Shown piece after piece: positions 1 to 11,309 of a DNA stretch of 64,000 nt. How positions within the stretch are numbered: position 1 is the first letter of the stretch; each line of letters opens with the position of its first letter. This DNA comes from Theristus sp. LFF4_11 (Eukaryota > Nematoda > Chromadorea > Monhysterida > Xyalidae). A model generated the notes under the pieces. The model was not told where the DNA came from. It saw only the letters and a program-made list of their open reading frames with translations, and ran no database searches. The stretch lies in contig JASANC010000960.1 in the NCBI GenBank assembly GCA_030248135.1, positions 1 through 64,000 of the forward strand, written 5' to 3'. Both the position numbers and the translations under genes were made by a program.

Positions 1-2773
1 TTACTATTTACCTGTTCGTGGGGACGTGGTTGGAATGATACGGTAAAATGCTGCAGTAGCATGACCTGCTTTCAAATATTTCGCTTGGATCGGAACTATG
101 GTGAGCGTGGAGGGGGTCTGTTGTGTTTGGTACCGAAATCCGTCAAAGCAAAAATTATTGAAAATTGTACCATTTGCACCAAAAATTTCGAGCTCCTGAC
201 AATCAAAATCTTCTTAAACAACTGCGCTTTTACAATTTCAATTGTTTATCGTGTCCCAGGCTCACCCTCTTCTAATGTGCCTGCATGGCACCACCTTTTG
301 CAGCTTCTGGAGACAATTTCTGGTGATGGCACTGGATCGTTCATTTTTGGTGACTTTAACCTTCCTGGATTAAATTGGCATCCAACCTTCAGCACGTATC
401 AAGATAGAAAAACAAACTTGGAGTTTCTAAGTAAAATTGCCGAACTAGGCCTGTTTCAAATGGTTGACTTCCCAACTAGAAATGACAACTATCTTGATTT
501 AGCTTTCGTTTCTACACCAGAACTTGTTACCGCATGTGAAATCTTGAATCCATTTGGATATCCAGAACAACCAAGTGATCACAAATCAATACATGTCACA
601 ACGTCCATAAAAATCACATCAAAACCGAGAATATTCAAATTTAAAGATTACTCCAAAGCAAGATGGGGAAAGATGGAACAACACCTTTTGGAAGTGGATT
701 GGAGAAAAGTTTTTAGCATGTGTGACTCAGTTGAAAAGATGAGTGACGTGTTTGAAGAAACTTGCAAAGTTTTGATTGATAACTATGTACCTACGTCTAG
801 AATTTCAGAGTCATCAGGAAAACTATTACCCTGGTCTCCACGCCTACAGAAGTTGTTGAAAACTCAGGAAAGACTACGCCGTGTCAACAGACGGAATATA
901 AATTCTTACCTTTCGTTTCGGGTGGTATCCAGAATAATAGATAAAATGAAGAGAAAAGAAAGATATGCGGCTGAAAAAAGGGCACTTTCACATCCAAATC
1001 CTCGGAAATTTTGGTCAGCAGTAAAAAAAGAAAATTGGTTGTAGCAGGGACATTCCAGTTATAGAAACAGTAGATGGGACACCGCTTACTACAGATGCGG
1101 AAAAAGCAGCAGCATTTAACGATATGTTTGCCTCTTTTTTCACACGCAACGATGGAACACAGTGGGTATCATTAGAGGATGGTAGACAAGGACTACGTTC
1201 ACCAGGAACTGTTACACCAGAACTTGTTTACTCATATCTATGTAAACTGCGGAATAAATCAGCTTGTGGTCCAGATAAAATTTCGCAAATCTTTCTAAAG
1301 AAACTTTGTGTTGCTTTATCTGAGCCACTTTCTCTACTTTTTAATGCATCCCTCTACTGGAATGATGTTCCAAAGAGTTGGAGGCAAGGAATTGTTCACC
1401 CCATTCCAAAAACCAAACAAAGTGCAAAGATCACCAATTATCGACCAGTATCATTAACTTCTAATGTCTGTAAAGTCTTTGAAAGAGTTATCCGAGACAA
1501 AATTTTGAACTTTTGCGCGGAGACAAAAATATTGTCACCATTTCAATTTGGTTTTATTCCTAATCGGGGTGTGGAAGGACAATTACTGACGTGTATAAAT
1601 GATTGGACAAAATCTCTAGATAAGAAATATGGTGTTGATGTAGTGTATCTGGATATCTCAAAAGCTTTTGACAAAATTCCTCATAACTTACTTCTGATGA
1701 AACTCAATTACATGGGTATTACTGGATACCTGCTGTCGTGGATAGAGTCATATTTGAAAGACAGGACACAAGTTGTTCGCATTAACAAATCAACGTCACA
1801 GCCGGTTTCCATTACCTCTGGAGTTCCACAGGGAAGCGTTCTTGGCCCAGTGCTCTTCACTTTGTTCATAAATGATCTACCCCAAATAATTAAAAACAGC
1901 AAGATAGCGATTTATGCAGATGACGTCAAAATTTATCGAGATGTTGTTTCAGATTCAGATAGACTATTGCTACAAGAAGATCTTGATGCTATTGAGCTTT
2001 GGATGGACTCAAACAAACTGTCTCTTTCTCCAGATAAAACACAAATCTTGCATCTAGGGGGCAAATGCAATCACAAGTACCAGTATACGATTTGTGATCA
2101 AGAAATTCGATCTTCCAAAACTGTTAGAGATCTTGGAGTGCTGATTGATGACAAACTATCTTTCAGGGATCATGTGGAAAAAATCGTTAAAAAATCAAAC
2201 AGCGTGTCGGGTCTTATTAAACGTTGCTTTAGAGTTAAAACCCAAGGTTTTAGACTTAAACTATTCAAAACTCTAGTCCTCCCAAATTTGTCATTTTGTC
2301 AAACCGTTTGGTTCCCAAGTTTGCTTGAACTAAATAAAATGTTAGAATCTCCACAAAGAACCTTCACTAAATATCTTCCTGGAATTAGTTTTCAGAGCTC
2401 TTATACCCAACGTCTTGATCAACTCTCTTTGTTACCACTAGTGATTAACAGAACTATTGCTGATCTAATTCTGGTGTTTAAAATAGTGTCAGGTCGTTTG
2501 TTCGTTCCTAATATAAATGACTTCTTCGTATTTCACCAGCCAGGATATGGTGCTAACACTCGGGGACATACTCTCAAGCTCACAGTTCCAACAACAACAA
2601 CGTCTGTCCGCAAGCATTTTTTCAGTATCAGAGTAATATCATTGTGGAATTCTCTTGAGGATACCACGGTTTCATCCCCTACTGTTGGCCAGTTTAAGAG
2701 CTATCTCCGTTCATCCGAATACCAAAAAATTAAAACTTTTGTTTCAAAAAAGTTCTCTACAATACTTGACTAG
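1..2773 (+). pseudogene. Non-LTR retrotransposon ORF2-like protein (endonuclease + reverse transcriptase), 5'-truncated by the window, one frameshift
   Basis: The frame is already open at base 1, so the N-terminus lies outside the window. The first part (to the stop at 1042-1044) is an apurinic-type endonuclease: RLDRNYGERGGG, then GDFNLPGLNW and a late SDHKSI motif. The second part (frame open from about 1025 to 2773) is a reverse transcriptase with VSLTSNVCKVFE, FGFIPNRG, YLDISKAFDKIPH, GVPQGSVLGP and the catalytic YADD near 1915-1926. A C-terminal region with conserved Trp follows. The two frames differ by one register, and the break lies in the A-rich run at about 1019-1034. A single indel would explain it, so this copy is probably dead or the base is miscalled. 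There is no RNase H and no LTR. EN+RT with an octamer tail fits the CR1/L2/Jockey group; the exact clade is not resolved. Confidence 0.9.
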
Positions 2774-3660
2774 GGGAGTCCGCACAACCGCTGGTTTGTC
2801 GCGCGGTTGTCTCTTCGTTGGCATGTGGTCTGTTTTTATTTATTTGTTTGGTTTTCGCGTTTTAGTTTCGTGCCGTGCCGTTCTTGTTTCGGTTTTGCAT
2901 TTGTTTGGTTTGGTTCAGTTTGTTCTGCTTCGGCTGCCTAGTTTCTGTTCGGTTCGTCTTTTTGATTGAACAATTGGATTTTTTATAGTCATTTTCTTTG
3001 CGTCATTTTGTGTGTTTTGTGTGTTTGTGTGTTCGTGATAAGTACGATTCTGCGTCTTTTCATTTTTCACATTTGTTGGTTGTGTTTGTTTTGATCCGTA
3101 CCGTTTTGTTTCGATTCTGTTTTTGCTATGTTTGGTTGGTTTCGTTTCTGTTGTAGTTGCTTTGTTTCCGTTCGGCTCATTTTCGATTCGTGTTTTTGAA
3201 ATGAAACGCTAATTTCAAGAGTCTGTGTTTGCGATATCTTCAATTCTGCGTCTCTTCATTCATTTTTGCTTGCTGATTTTGTCTTGTTTAGTACCGTTTT
3301 TCGATTATGTTTTTGCCAGGTATGGTTATACATCGTTTTGTTTCGACTGTTGTGCTTTTGTTCAGTTGCTTTGGTTCGTCTTTTTGATGTGTAACTTGGT
3401 TCAAGAATCATTTCCTGTGTTCGCGAGAAATTCGACTCTGCTTCTTTTCATTTTTGATTTTTGAGTTCGTTTTGTTGTGTTCCGTTCAGTTCAGATTTTT
3501 TTTTTCTCGTTTGACTTGGCTAAGTTTCTTTTTTGATTCGGTTGCTTCGTTTATGTTCAGTGCGTTTCGGATCGTGTTTGGTATGTGTCTTAGTGTGTGA
3601 CTGTTTTAAGAGTCCTTTGTGTGTTTGCGATATGTCTGTTTCTGCGTCTCTTAAAAAAAA
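2774..3660 (+). repeat. Imperfect tandem repeats (~190-205 bp period) in the LINE 3' UTR
   Basis: The stretch is strongly T/G-rich and A-poor. A block resembling TTCTGCGTCTTTTCATTT recurs at about 3046, 3243, 3434 and 3638, giving spacings of about 197, 191 and 204 bp, with similar sequence between the blocks. The array ends in an A-rich run at about 3650-3725. The short open frames here are compositional and not genes. Confidence 0.6.
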
Positions 3661-3960
3661 GAGAAAAAAGAAAGAAAAAAAATGTGCAAAAAAAAACAAA
3701 AAAAAACAAAAAAAAACAAAATAAAATGATGAATGAAGAGACAGCTCATAGACTTGTTTCTTTGGTTTTTTTTTGGTTTTTTCATCATAGTGTTGAGCCG
3801 TCACAGGCGTCGTTGCTGTTCTTTATCTTGTGTTTAAGAAAGCCACTCATTGAAGTTTTTTTTGTTTATTGATTGTTTCGGGTTCTTCAGTTTTCGGTTC
3901 TCGTTTTGTGTGTGAATTGAGTTTTTTTTTGGATAGAGTTTGTGCCTCCAAATGTTTTTC

Positions 3961-4157
3961 AACTTCAGCTTGTTTTAGGGTAAATACATGGGCAATTCTT
4001 GCCCACATCCGACACCCGATACAAAACAATGATATAATAGTTGTTTGTTTCATTCATTTTTTTTGATAATTTTGACATTATGTTAATTGTTTATCATTGT
4101 GTTTTTGTTAAAGGTGTTGCGCGTTAAATAAAATCTTGAAATCTTGAAATCTTGAAA
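3961..4157 (+). repeat. LINE 3' terminus: short hairpin and (AAATCTTG)3 tail
   Basis: A GGGCAATTCTTGCCC hairpin lies near 3990-4004. The region ends in three direct copies of AAATCTTG after an AATAAA-like string. Short tandem repeats in place of poly(A) are known for CR1/L2-type LINEs, where the 3' end is recognised during target-primed reverse transcription. Confidence 0.7.
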
Positions 4158-4447
4158 TTACGAGCAAAAATGACCAATTTTGGTCAAAAATTGACTCATT
4201 TTGTGTCTTCGAAGACAAAAATTTTCAGATAGATAGCTGGCTGAGAAAATTTTTCAGATAGATAATAGCTGAGCCGAAAAAACCTGTCTGATAGAGTAGA
4301 GATAGATTCGAAAATTTTTTGGGGGGCCGCCCCCCCCCAGCCCCCCCCCCAGGAACAACTATGGACCCCCCTCACTTTTTGGTCGGCACACCCCCCACGG
4401 CGGCACCATACCCCCCCCCTTCGAAAATTTTTTTGGGCCCACCCCAC
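4156..4447 (+). repeat. Dispersed repeat R1 (GATAGATAGC-rich start, C/G-tract end), intact copy
   Basis: It begins ATTACGAGCAAAAATG, has TAGATAGCTGG-type repeats, then alternating G and C tracts. The same sequence recurs in the same orientation at 13543-13708 and continues at 14740-14872, interrupted there by a hAT-like element. This copy is therefore the empty site for that insertion. Confidence 0.7.
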
Positions 4448-4448
4448 G

Positions 4449-4615
4449 GTACTGGTTGTTAAACAAAAATCGAATTTTTAAAAAGTGATTAAAAACAAAA
4501 CAAAAATGCCGATTTTTTTAATTCGAAAATTTTTTCTCTAATATGCTCTGAAAACCTCAAATTTAGCACAATTTTTCGAAAGTTCAACCCAAATTTTTGC
4601 TTTGGAAAAACACAT
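4449..4615 (-). repeat. Terminal fragment of hAT-like family Y
   Basis: It carries GGTTGTTAAACAAAAATCG, then CTCTAATATGCTCTGAAAAC and a TTTTTCGAAAGTTCAAC motif, the same order as the end of the full family Y copy at 11899. Only one end is present. Confidence 0.6.
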
Positions 4616-4739
4616 AAATTCTTATAAAATACAGAATATCTTGTGCAAAGAAGCTGTTTGGTCAAAAACAACAAAATCTATGCAGTGACAGACATAAATG
4701 TCAAGAAAAATTCAAAAATTACGGTATTTTTGTGAAAAA

Positions 4740-4907
4740 TTTAGATGATATTGACCACCGTGAGGGGGGGGGGTGCGATCCCGTGTTTTCTCGCGGAGGG
4801 GGGGAGTCTTAGTCTAGTACCTGCGTCGAGGTAAAGAGGGGAGGGGGTACGCGGGTATCTGCTCGTGTACGGGCAGGATTTTCGGCTGAGGGGGGGGTGG
4901 ACGTGGA
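4740..4907. repeat. G-tract-rich stretch
   Basis: Runs of 5-10 G recur roughly every 20-40 bases, ending just before the CCCCCACC that flanks the next element. It contains no gene. Confidence 0.4.
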
Positions 4908-4915
4908 CCCCCACC

Positions 4916-5660
4916 TAGAGATGTAAGGGTAAAAAAAAAAATTTTTTTAATTTTTTTAAAAGTAAAAAAATGAGCTTTTTTTTTATTTTTTTTATTAAAA
5001 ATTTTTGAAATTTTTTTTTTAATGTGCCCTGAAAATGCCGTTTTTGGCATAATTTTTCGAAAGTTCAACAAAAATTTTCTTTGACTTTACCTTGTCACTT
5101 AGTCTTCAACGCTGCAGGTGGTATTCTGGATTGATTTATCGACTGTTTTTAGCCTTGGTGAGTGATGATCGACTCGCGCATTGAAGTACTTGAGCGTCGC
5201 AAAGGCTAGTTCAACAAATTCCGATGCCGCTAAGGTGAGATAGAAGCAGAGAACTCACATTTACGCATCGTTTTTCAGGATCTCGAAAGGTCGAAATTGC
5301 ACTGTCTGCCACTGCAAGCGTAACTTCGTTGGTTGCTCGTTGCTGTTTCGCCTCGTGTCGTCAGCATGATCACACCGGTTTGTTGTTGAACTTGTTTCCG
5401 TGTTATTTGAGGTGAATTGAGAGGCAAAACACGAGACGTGAATGTGATGTCGTCGGTGGGAAAATGGGGTCGCCGAAACCAAGTCTGAAATTTTCACCCT
5501 CCTCCCATATGAGTGGGGGTCATATGGTAAGTCGGTGGCTCCTCAGATGGTGATATTCGGACTCCCTGAAAAATTCTGAACAACTTTCATTTAAAAAAAA
5601 AATTTAAAAAAAAATTTTTTTAAAGAAAAAAAATAGAAATTTTTTTTCTTGACATCTCTA
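4916..5660 (+). mobile_element. hAT-like non-autonomous element, family X, copy 1
   Basis: It starts TAGAGATGTAAGGG and ends CTTGACATCTCTA, inverted termini of the hAT TAGRG type. It is flanked by perfect 8-bp duplications CCCCCACC at 4908-4915 and 5661-5668. There is no transposase frame. An opposite-orientation copy lies at 12629-13319. Confidence 0.85.
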
Positions 5661-5668
5661 CCCCCACC

Positions 5669-6389
5669 TAGGGTTGTTAAAAAAAACAAAAATCGTCATT
5701 TTTGTTTTTTTTAAAAAAAAAAATTTTTTTTTTAAAAAATTCCAAAAATCAAAGTTGTGCTAAATCAATCAGGGAGTCCGAAGAACCACATATGATATGC
5801 AAGCGCCTCCCGAATGACACCCGTATGGCGGAACTTTGCAGATTTTGTTTTGGTGACCTCAATTACCCCTTTTCCAAACCGTCACCATGCCTCTTCTTGT
5901 GTTTTGACCTCCAAAACGTCACTAATTGTCCCCAGCTAAGCTAATGCTAAAGTGAAGACAAACATACCGCCTTGAAATTCGATCAATTCTTCTGATGGTG
6001 TCGCGACGACACGACACGAAGCAGCAACCAGACAACGTAGCGCTTGCAAACGGTGCAGCGAGCACAATCGGACGCTCTGCGAGGCTAATCGTCACCTTAT
6101 CTGCATCGGAAATGGTAGGCTAAGCTTTGGGACGCTGAAAAACTTCATCGCAGATGTTGTCGAAGCCTAAAATCAGTCGGTAAAACGGCCCAAAATCGAC
6201 TGCTAAAGGTTTTACGAGGTATAATCAAAGAAAATTTTTGTTGAACTTTCGAAAAATTGTGCCAAAATTAAGGTTTTCAGAGCATATTAGAGGAAAATTT
6301 TTCGAATTTTTTTTTTTTAAAAATCGGCATTTTTGTTTTTTTTAAATCACTTTTAAAAAAAAAAATTTCATTTTTGTTTAACAACCCTA
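5669..6389 (+). mobile_element. hAT-like non-autonomous element, family Y, copy 1
   Basis: It starts TAGGGTTGTTAAA and ends GTTTAACAACCCTA. The same 8-mer CCCCCACC flanks it on both sides (5661-5668 and 6390-6397), so it shares one duplication with element X. A related opposite-orientation copy is at 11899-12556. It has no transposase frame. Confidence 0.85.
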
Positions 6390-6419
6390 CCCCCACCCCA
6401 CCCCCCCGCCCTACTTTCG

Positions 6420-6700
6420 CTACTGATAAAGTGAAGCATTTTGAGCAAAAATGTCCAATTTTTCAGCCCAAAAGAGTCGGGGTTAAAATTATGACAAATG
6501 AATCAAGGAGTCAGAAGAACCACATTTGATGTACAAACGCCCCGTCCCCCCCCCCCCCCCCCCCCCCCCCGAATGAATCCCATACGGCAGGACGGCATTG
6601 TTACGGTGACCTTATATTTGCCCCTTTTCCAAACGGATATCAGGCCTCTTTTTGCATTTTGACCCTCAAACACCACTAATTATCAAATCTAGCTGAAAAT
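6420..6700 (+). repeat. Diverged family Y internal fragment with a ~25-base C run
   Basis: The order AAGGAGTCAGAAGAACCACA, then GAATGAATCCCATACGGCAGG, follows the interior of family Y (about 5770-5900). A pure C run of about 25 bases at 6546-6570 interrupts it. No termini are present. Confidence 0.5.
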
Positions 6701-6708
6701 CAAAAATA

Positions 6709-7624
6709 CAGGGTGGGCCAAAAAAAAGGTTCCATTTTCAAACTGCTGTCACTGGCTGGTGTTTTAATATTATGAGCTGAAATTTTCAGCACTGATAAAA
6801 CATGCGTTGCCATTTTACTGACAAAAATTTTTTTCCGATATATAATTCCTAGCGGTCACTGTGGCAGATTTTTTAAAAAGCTCGAAAAATCAACAAATTG
6901 ACTGAAATGAGTGCAAGAAAAATTTAGTATCAAGATGCGTGATTCAATTTTGAAACTGTTGCAAGGTGACAAATTGGTCTTTTTGGATACCCGTAATAGT
7001 TCAAATCATGCGCTCAGAGTGGAAAGGTCTCACACTTGAATTGCATTTGAGCACCTCGAGCGAAATTCTGCTGATGTTTCACAACGGACTCGAGTCAGCA
7101 GCCATGCGACTGCGACAGAAAGAATTGTTCAGTTGATTTTTTGTTTTCTGTGTTGCTCTGTCTGTTAATTTGTTTCTTTTGAAAAGTTTTTCTGCGGTTT
7201 GAATAAAAACAGTGTTTCAGTTTCAGTTTTCTGCAGTTTCGTCATGGTTAAGTGGACAGTAGAACAACGGGTCTGGTGTGCTATCTGGTGGGAGCAATCT
7301 GAAAGTTTTTCTGCAGTGACTCGCCAGTTTCGCGTAAAATTCCATCCAGCCGCTGCCGGACGACAAACCTTGATGATGATTTGGATGTCTATGAGCAATG
7401 ATTCGTTGTTAAATTCTTGGTTAAAAATCCGTTTTTTTTTGAAAATTTGGGAATTTTTAAACATTGTGCTGTAAAACTGAATCTACTTGACCAAACTAGA
7501 TAAAAATTTTGTCAGAAAAATGGCATCACATGTTTTATCAATGCTGAAAATTTCAGCTCATAATATTGAAATACCAGCCAGTGACAGCAGTTTGAAAATG
7601 GAACCTTTTTTTTGGCCCACTCTG
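6709..7624 (+). mobile_element. Mariner-like deletion derivative, family M, copy 1 (TA target)
   Basis: It is flanked by TA (6707-6708, 7625-7626). Inverted termini of about 110 bp start CAGGGTGGGCCAAAAAAA. Inside, from 7243, a frame starts MVKWTVEQRVWCAIWWEQS, resembling the N-terminal helix-turn-helix (DUF4817-type) of some mariner-related transposases. It stops before any catalytic domain. A second copy is at 39266-40175. Confidence 0.85.
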
Positions 7625-7626
7625 TA

Positions 7627-7945
7627 TTATTTGCCTTATATTTTGCCTACAAATCTTCTGAAACGATAATTACCAATGATTCACATGCAATTGCAATATA
7701 ACATTTATCAGTTAGGTATTTTTAACTTTTGGACCAAAAATTCAAAGGGTTACCACGGGCAAACATTATAGTTGAGTTATCATTATCAGTAGTTGTTCAA
7801 CTCGGTTCCCTACCTAAGACCTGAGTTCATACTTGTTGGATGTTTCATGTTTCACTGAAGAATGTTTATGGGAAACTTCGAAGCATGAAGCATGAGGTGT
7901 GTACGCACTAAGGTATGGAACCGCGTCGGATATATTATTAAAATT
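7627..7945. other. 3' flank of the K2P gene
   Basis: No gene is seen. The stretch is AT-rich sequence downstream of the minus-strand channel gene. An AATAAA in minus orientation overlaps the stop-codon region near 7943-7950 and could serve as a polyadenylation signal. Confidence 0.3.
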
Positions 7946-10900
7946 TTATTGAATCATTTTGTTCTTGTCTGTTCGGCACTTAGTATAAATTGACTGTTTT
8001 TTACTTTTGTCATTTTTCTTTTTTCTTTTTTGGCTGAACGTGGCCTCGTCGTCACTTTTATTGACATCTTCTGTTTTGCGACGTTGTCGGAGTTTCAGGT
8101 AAGTTGTTGCCAATTGTATCTAAAACCAGCCCACTGAACTATAATTTTATGTGAGTACACGACATTGTAGTCTTGTAAAATTTACGCACCTGTTCGCTGA
8201 CGTAAAAGTCGAATGTAGCATGAAGACAGCTGCCGAAAAATATTAGTATGATCAACACCGTCATCCATAACGGGTGGTTGTTCATTGGTATCAGATCGCC
8301 GAACCCGACCACAGCTGTCGACTAAAACACTTATGACATATTTTTAAACGTGTCCCACTGAAATGACGTCATGTGCCGCAAAACACGCGCTTGTCGTTCA
8401 CAGCAAACCAGACTTTCCGTTTAGCCGATTTCTTTCCGTAAACAAATAGTGAATGTCGAATCAGTCACACCAAACTGAAATTTTAGTGCCTGTACTTTAA
8501 CAAACGGGCGTTTTTAAACCAAATGACGTCATTTTAGTCCGGACACGTTTGCACAAATCCACAATACTAAGATCATCGGCGGAACTAAAAATCTAAAGCT
8601 TAAAGTCCCGTTCATACTGACGTATATATACGGCACGGCACGTCACGTCACACCTTTGTTCTTAGTGCAAAAAACTAGCCGTACGGCCCCGTACGGCACA
8701 TCACATCTTGTTTTAGGATTTGCGCTCGTTCACGTCGACGTAGGTCTGCATACGTGTGGTATGAACGAAGACGTGCCGGCCCGGGCGTGGCCGTATGAAC
8801 ACGACGTCACTTTACAAACTTCCCAAAAGTGACGTACGGCTCCGCTCGCAAAATTTCTGATTTTGGTGTGAAAAGTTGTTGAATTGTAGATGAGAAAGCG
8901 CATATGTCATTTTCAATTTATAGATCATTCAAATGTGATGATTACACCGCCGGACGCAAACACGAATTGTTTGTGTCACTGTCAGCACCGTTGAAACATC
9001 AGACTTGATTGTGAGAAATGAAAAGTTTCTGTGGCTTGTGCGGCTGATGTTACACGTTCCATATCAGTTTATATATGTCAGTTCCGTATTTTATGATACA
9101 TTTAAAAACACTAAAGCAAGTCATAACAGCTCAAGTGACTCCATATTAGTAAAATTTTAGTTTGTTGTAATTTCTGCAGTTTTTGAACAGTTTTCCAGTG
9201 CATCGGTCTGTCTGTCTGTAGAGTGGATTTGGGATGAAATTCAACAAAATAATTTTGGACGTGACCCGACATCAGTTCTGTTGTTTTATCAATACCTTTC
9301 TCATTCCACATTGTTTTGGATTGCTTAAATCAAAATTCAACACAGCAACAATTCCAACAAAAAAATGAAAAAAGAACATGTACTTGAAAAATTTTCGCAT
9401 CAGCAACGCTGAAATCAAACATTTTTTGACCGGAGCCGTACGTCACTTTTGGGAAGTTTGTAAAGTGACGTCGGTTTCACACGGCCACGCCCAGCCCGGC
9501 ACGTGTTCGTTCATACCACATGAACGAGCGCAATTCCAAAAGGGACGTACGACTCCGCACGTTCGGTCCGGCACGTTTTCCTTCATACCAGACGCATGCA
9601 GACGTACGTCTGCATGAACGAGCGCAAATCCTAAAATGATACGGCAAAACACGTCTTCGTTCATGGAGACGTTCGTCGACGTACGTCTGCATACGTCTGG
9701 CATGAACGGGCCTTAAAACACATTCATAAACAAAATGCCAATTTTCGCTGAAAATAAATCCAAGAAAAATTTTGCATCACTCTAACAACATTATGTTGCT
9801 TCTGATTTGTTTTGTGTTTTTCAAAAAAAAGTTTTCCTGTAGGGTGATTGGCAAAGTTTATAAATTGAAACATGCTATTGCATTAAACATTTTTGTTGTT
9901 TTACTTGGAAGAACATGTAGAACGCCTCGGTGTAGCTGAGCATATGATTCACGGCATGCTCGCAATACATTGTGAAGACGCCAGCCAGCAATGTGAACAC
10001 AACCCATAAAACGCAAACGGCAAACAACTTTGAGAGCTCTTTTTTAAAGATATGGGCTGTCTGCAACAACGGTGGATGATTCGACAGAACTGGTTCGATG
10101 CGACGCTCTCGAAACTGATGCAGACCAATGTATCCAATTGTTTCTGCTGTACTGTCAATGTCCGTGGTGTCCTGTAACATGTTTGTCTGTGTGTTTGTTG
10201 TGCAACATTGTAAAAAAGGTGGGTTCGCTAAGACGCGTTTAAAAAATAATAATATATTTCGCACAATCAATGTTGATGAATCCGGTTGTGTAGATGCATC
10301 TAATGGTTGATTTGATTGGTGTGTGCCTGTCGATGATGAGGATGGTTTGACATTTCCGGCCGCTGAACTTTGCATATTCTCAGGGAAATTTTTCTTTTTC
10401 GCTTGAACTTTTTTCCGCAGCCAACGGCGAATACGGCTGATATGATTTGACAGTATCTCTGTGAATTCGGCCACAGCAGCAAAATAAAGTGGTATTCCCA
10501 AAACCATGTAGACAACGGTACAAACTCGCCCTGCAAGTGGGTGAAACCACAGAATTTTTGTTTGTTCACGTAAAAAAAGAAAATTACTTGACAAACCGGC
10601 GTTTGTTTTAGCCACGGGATCGCCATAGCCAATCGTTGTGTAGACGGTGAACGCGTACAACACCGCATACATGAACGACGCCAATGAACGTGCCGGTGGA
10701 CTCGGCAGCGATCTGTAGCACTTTGTCAGGTTGACGCTGCCTTGAATTAGCTGATCTCTCAACAATGTTCCGCTGTCGTTGCCTAAAATTCGTTCACATT
10801 ATGTAACACATTGCGTATCAAACAAAAAAAATAGAAACTAATTCAATGTATGCACCTTGCGCTTGCGGCAGAACGACGTCTTTCACAAATGACACGAACT

Positions 10901-11302
10901 CTTCTAATTCATTGGTGCATTTCTGTCGGTGTTGCTCAATCAACCGCTCGTCGTTTTCGCCATCGGTGTAATAAAATACTAGTGCGCCGAGCACAGTATA
11001 GATTGGCAGAGCAAACACGTAGAAAAGCGGGTACAGCCAGTGTCGTCGCTGAAGTATTGAAAATGGCAATGATGAACCACTGGAAAACAAGAAACCGTAG
11101 CCGCACAGCCACGAGTGGTGTGTGAGAAGAAGAACGTTACATGTTTCAAATGGTGCGTCAAATAAGCCCATCTTAATGGGCCCATCCGATCAGAGCTCCA
11201 GTCCACTGCTGTTTCTAATTCTGTTGGGGAGCCACCGAACGGCAGTATCTCTGTTGAATAATCGTATTGTGTAGGACTGGATCGATCATCAGTACCGGCC
11301 AT
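7946..11302 (-). CDS. Two-pore-domain potassium channel (K2P/TWK type), six exons
   Basis: The exons (minus, in order) are 11302-11141, 11048-10856, 10782-10597, 10530-9905, 8321-8190 and 8119-7946. Phases agree and give about 490 residues. This plasma-membrane K+ leak channel has TM1 (WLYPLFYVFALPIYTVLGAL), pore loop 1 with TTIGYGD, TM2 (VYMVLGIPLYFAAV), a long Ser/Thr-rich cytoplasmic linker, TM3 (LFAVCVLWVVFTLLAGVF), and pore loop 2, split by a large intron, with STAVVGFGD. TM4 and a Lys-rich tail (KRKKKNDKSKKQ) follow. The second filter reads VVGFGD where TxGFGD is usual. The start at 11302 is the first ATG in frame; an upstream exon is possible. The 1.6 kb intron 9904-8322 holds a foldback element. 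Confidence 0.9.
8604..9712. mobile_element. Foldback (piggyBac-like MITE) element, family W, TTAA-flanked
   Basis: It is flanked by TTAA at 8600-8603 and 9713-9716. The two ends are inverted copies of each other over about 270 bp. They carry repeated ACGTCTGCATACGTC-type blocks and the sequence AAAGTGACGT next to an AT-rich core of about 550 bp. There is no transposase. TTAA targets are typical of piggyBac-type transposition; that assignment is inference. It sits in the K2P intron. Confidence 0.75.
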
Positions 11303-11309
11303 AATTATC

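Larger units (their letters stand above)
1..4155 (+). mobile_element. Non-LTR (LINE) retrotransposon, coding region plus long 3' UTR and octamer tail
   Basis: The element comprises the coding region, a 3' UTR of about 1.38 kb, and a tail of three AAATCTTG-type octamers at about 4132-4155. The 3' junction is supported by a second copy of the flanking repeat at 13543, which reads CAAGAATTACGAGC with no LINE in front. Here the same ATTACGAGC follows the octamers directly. The 5' end is outside the window. Confidence 0.88.
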
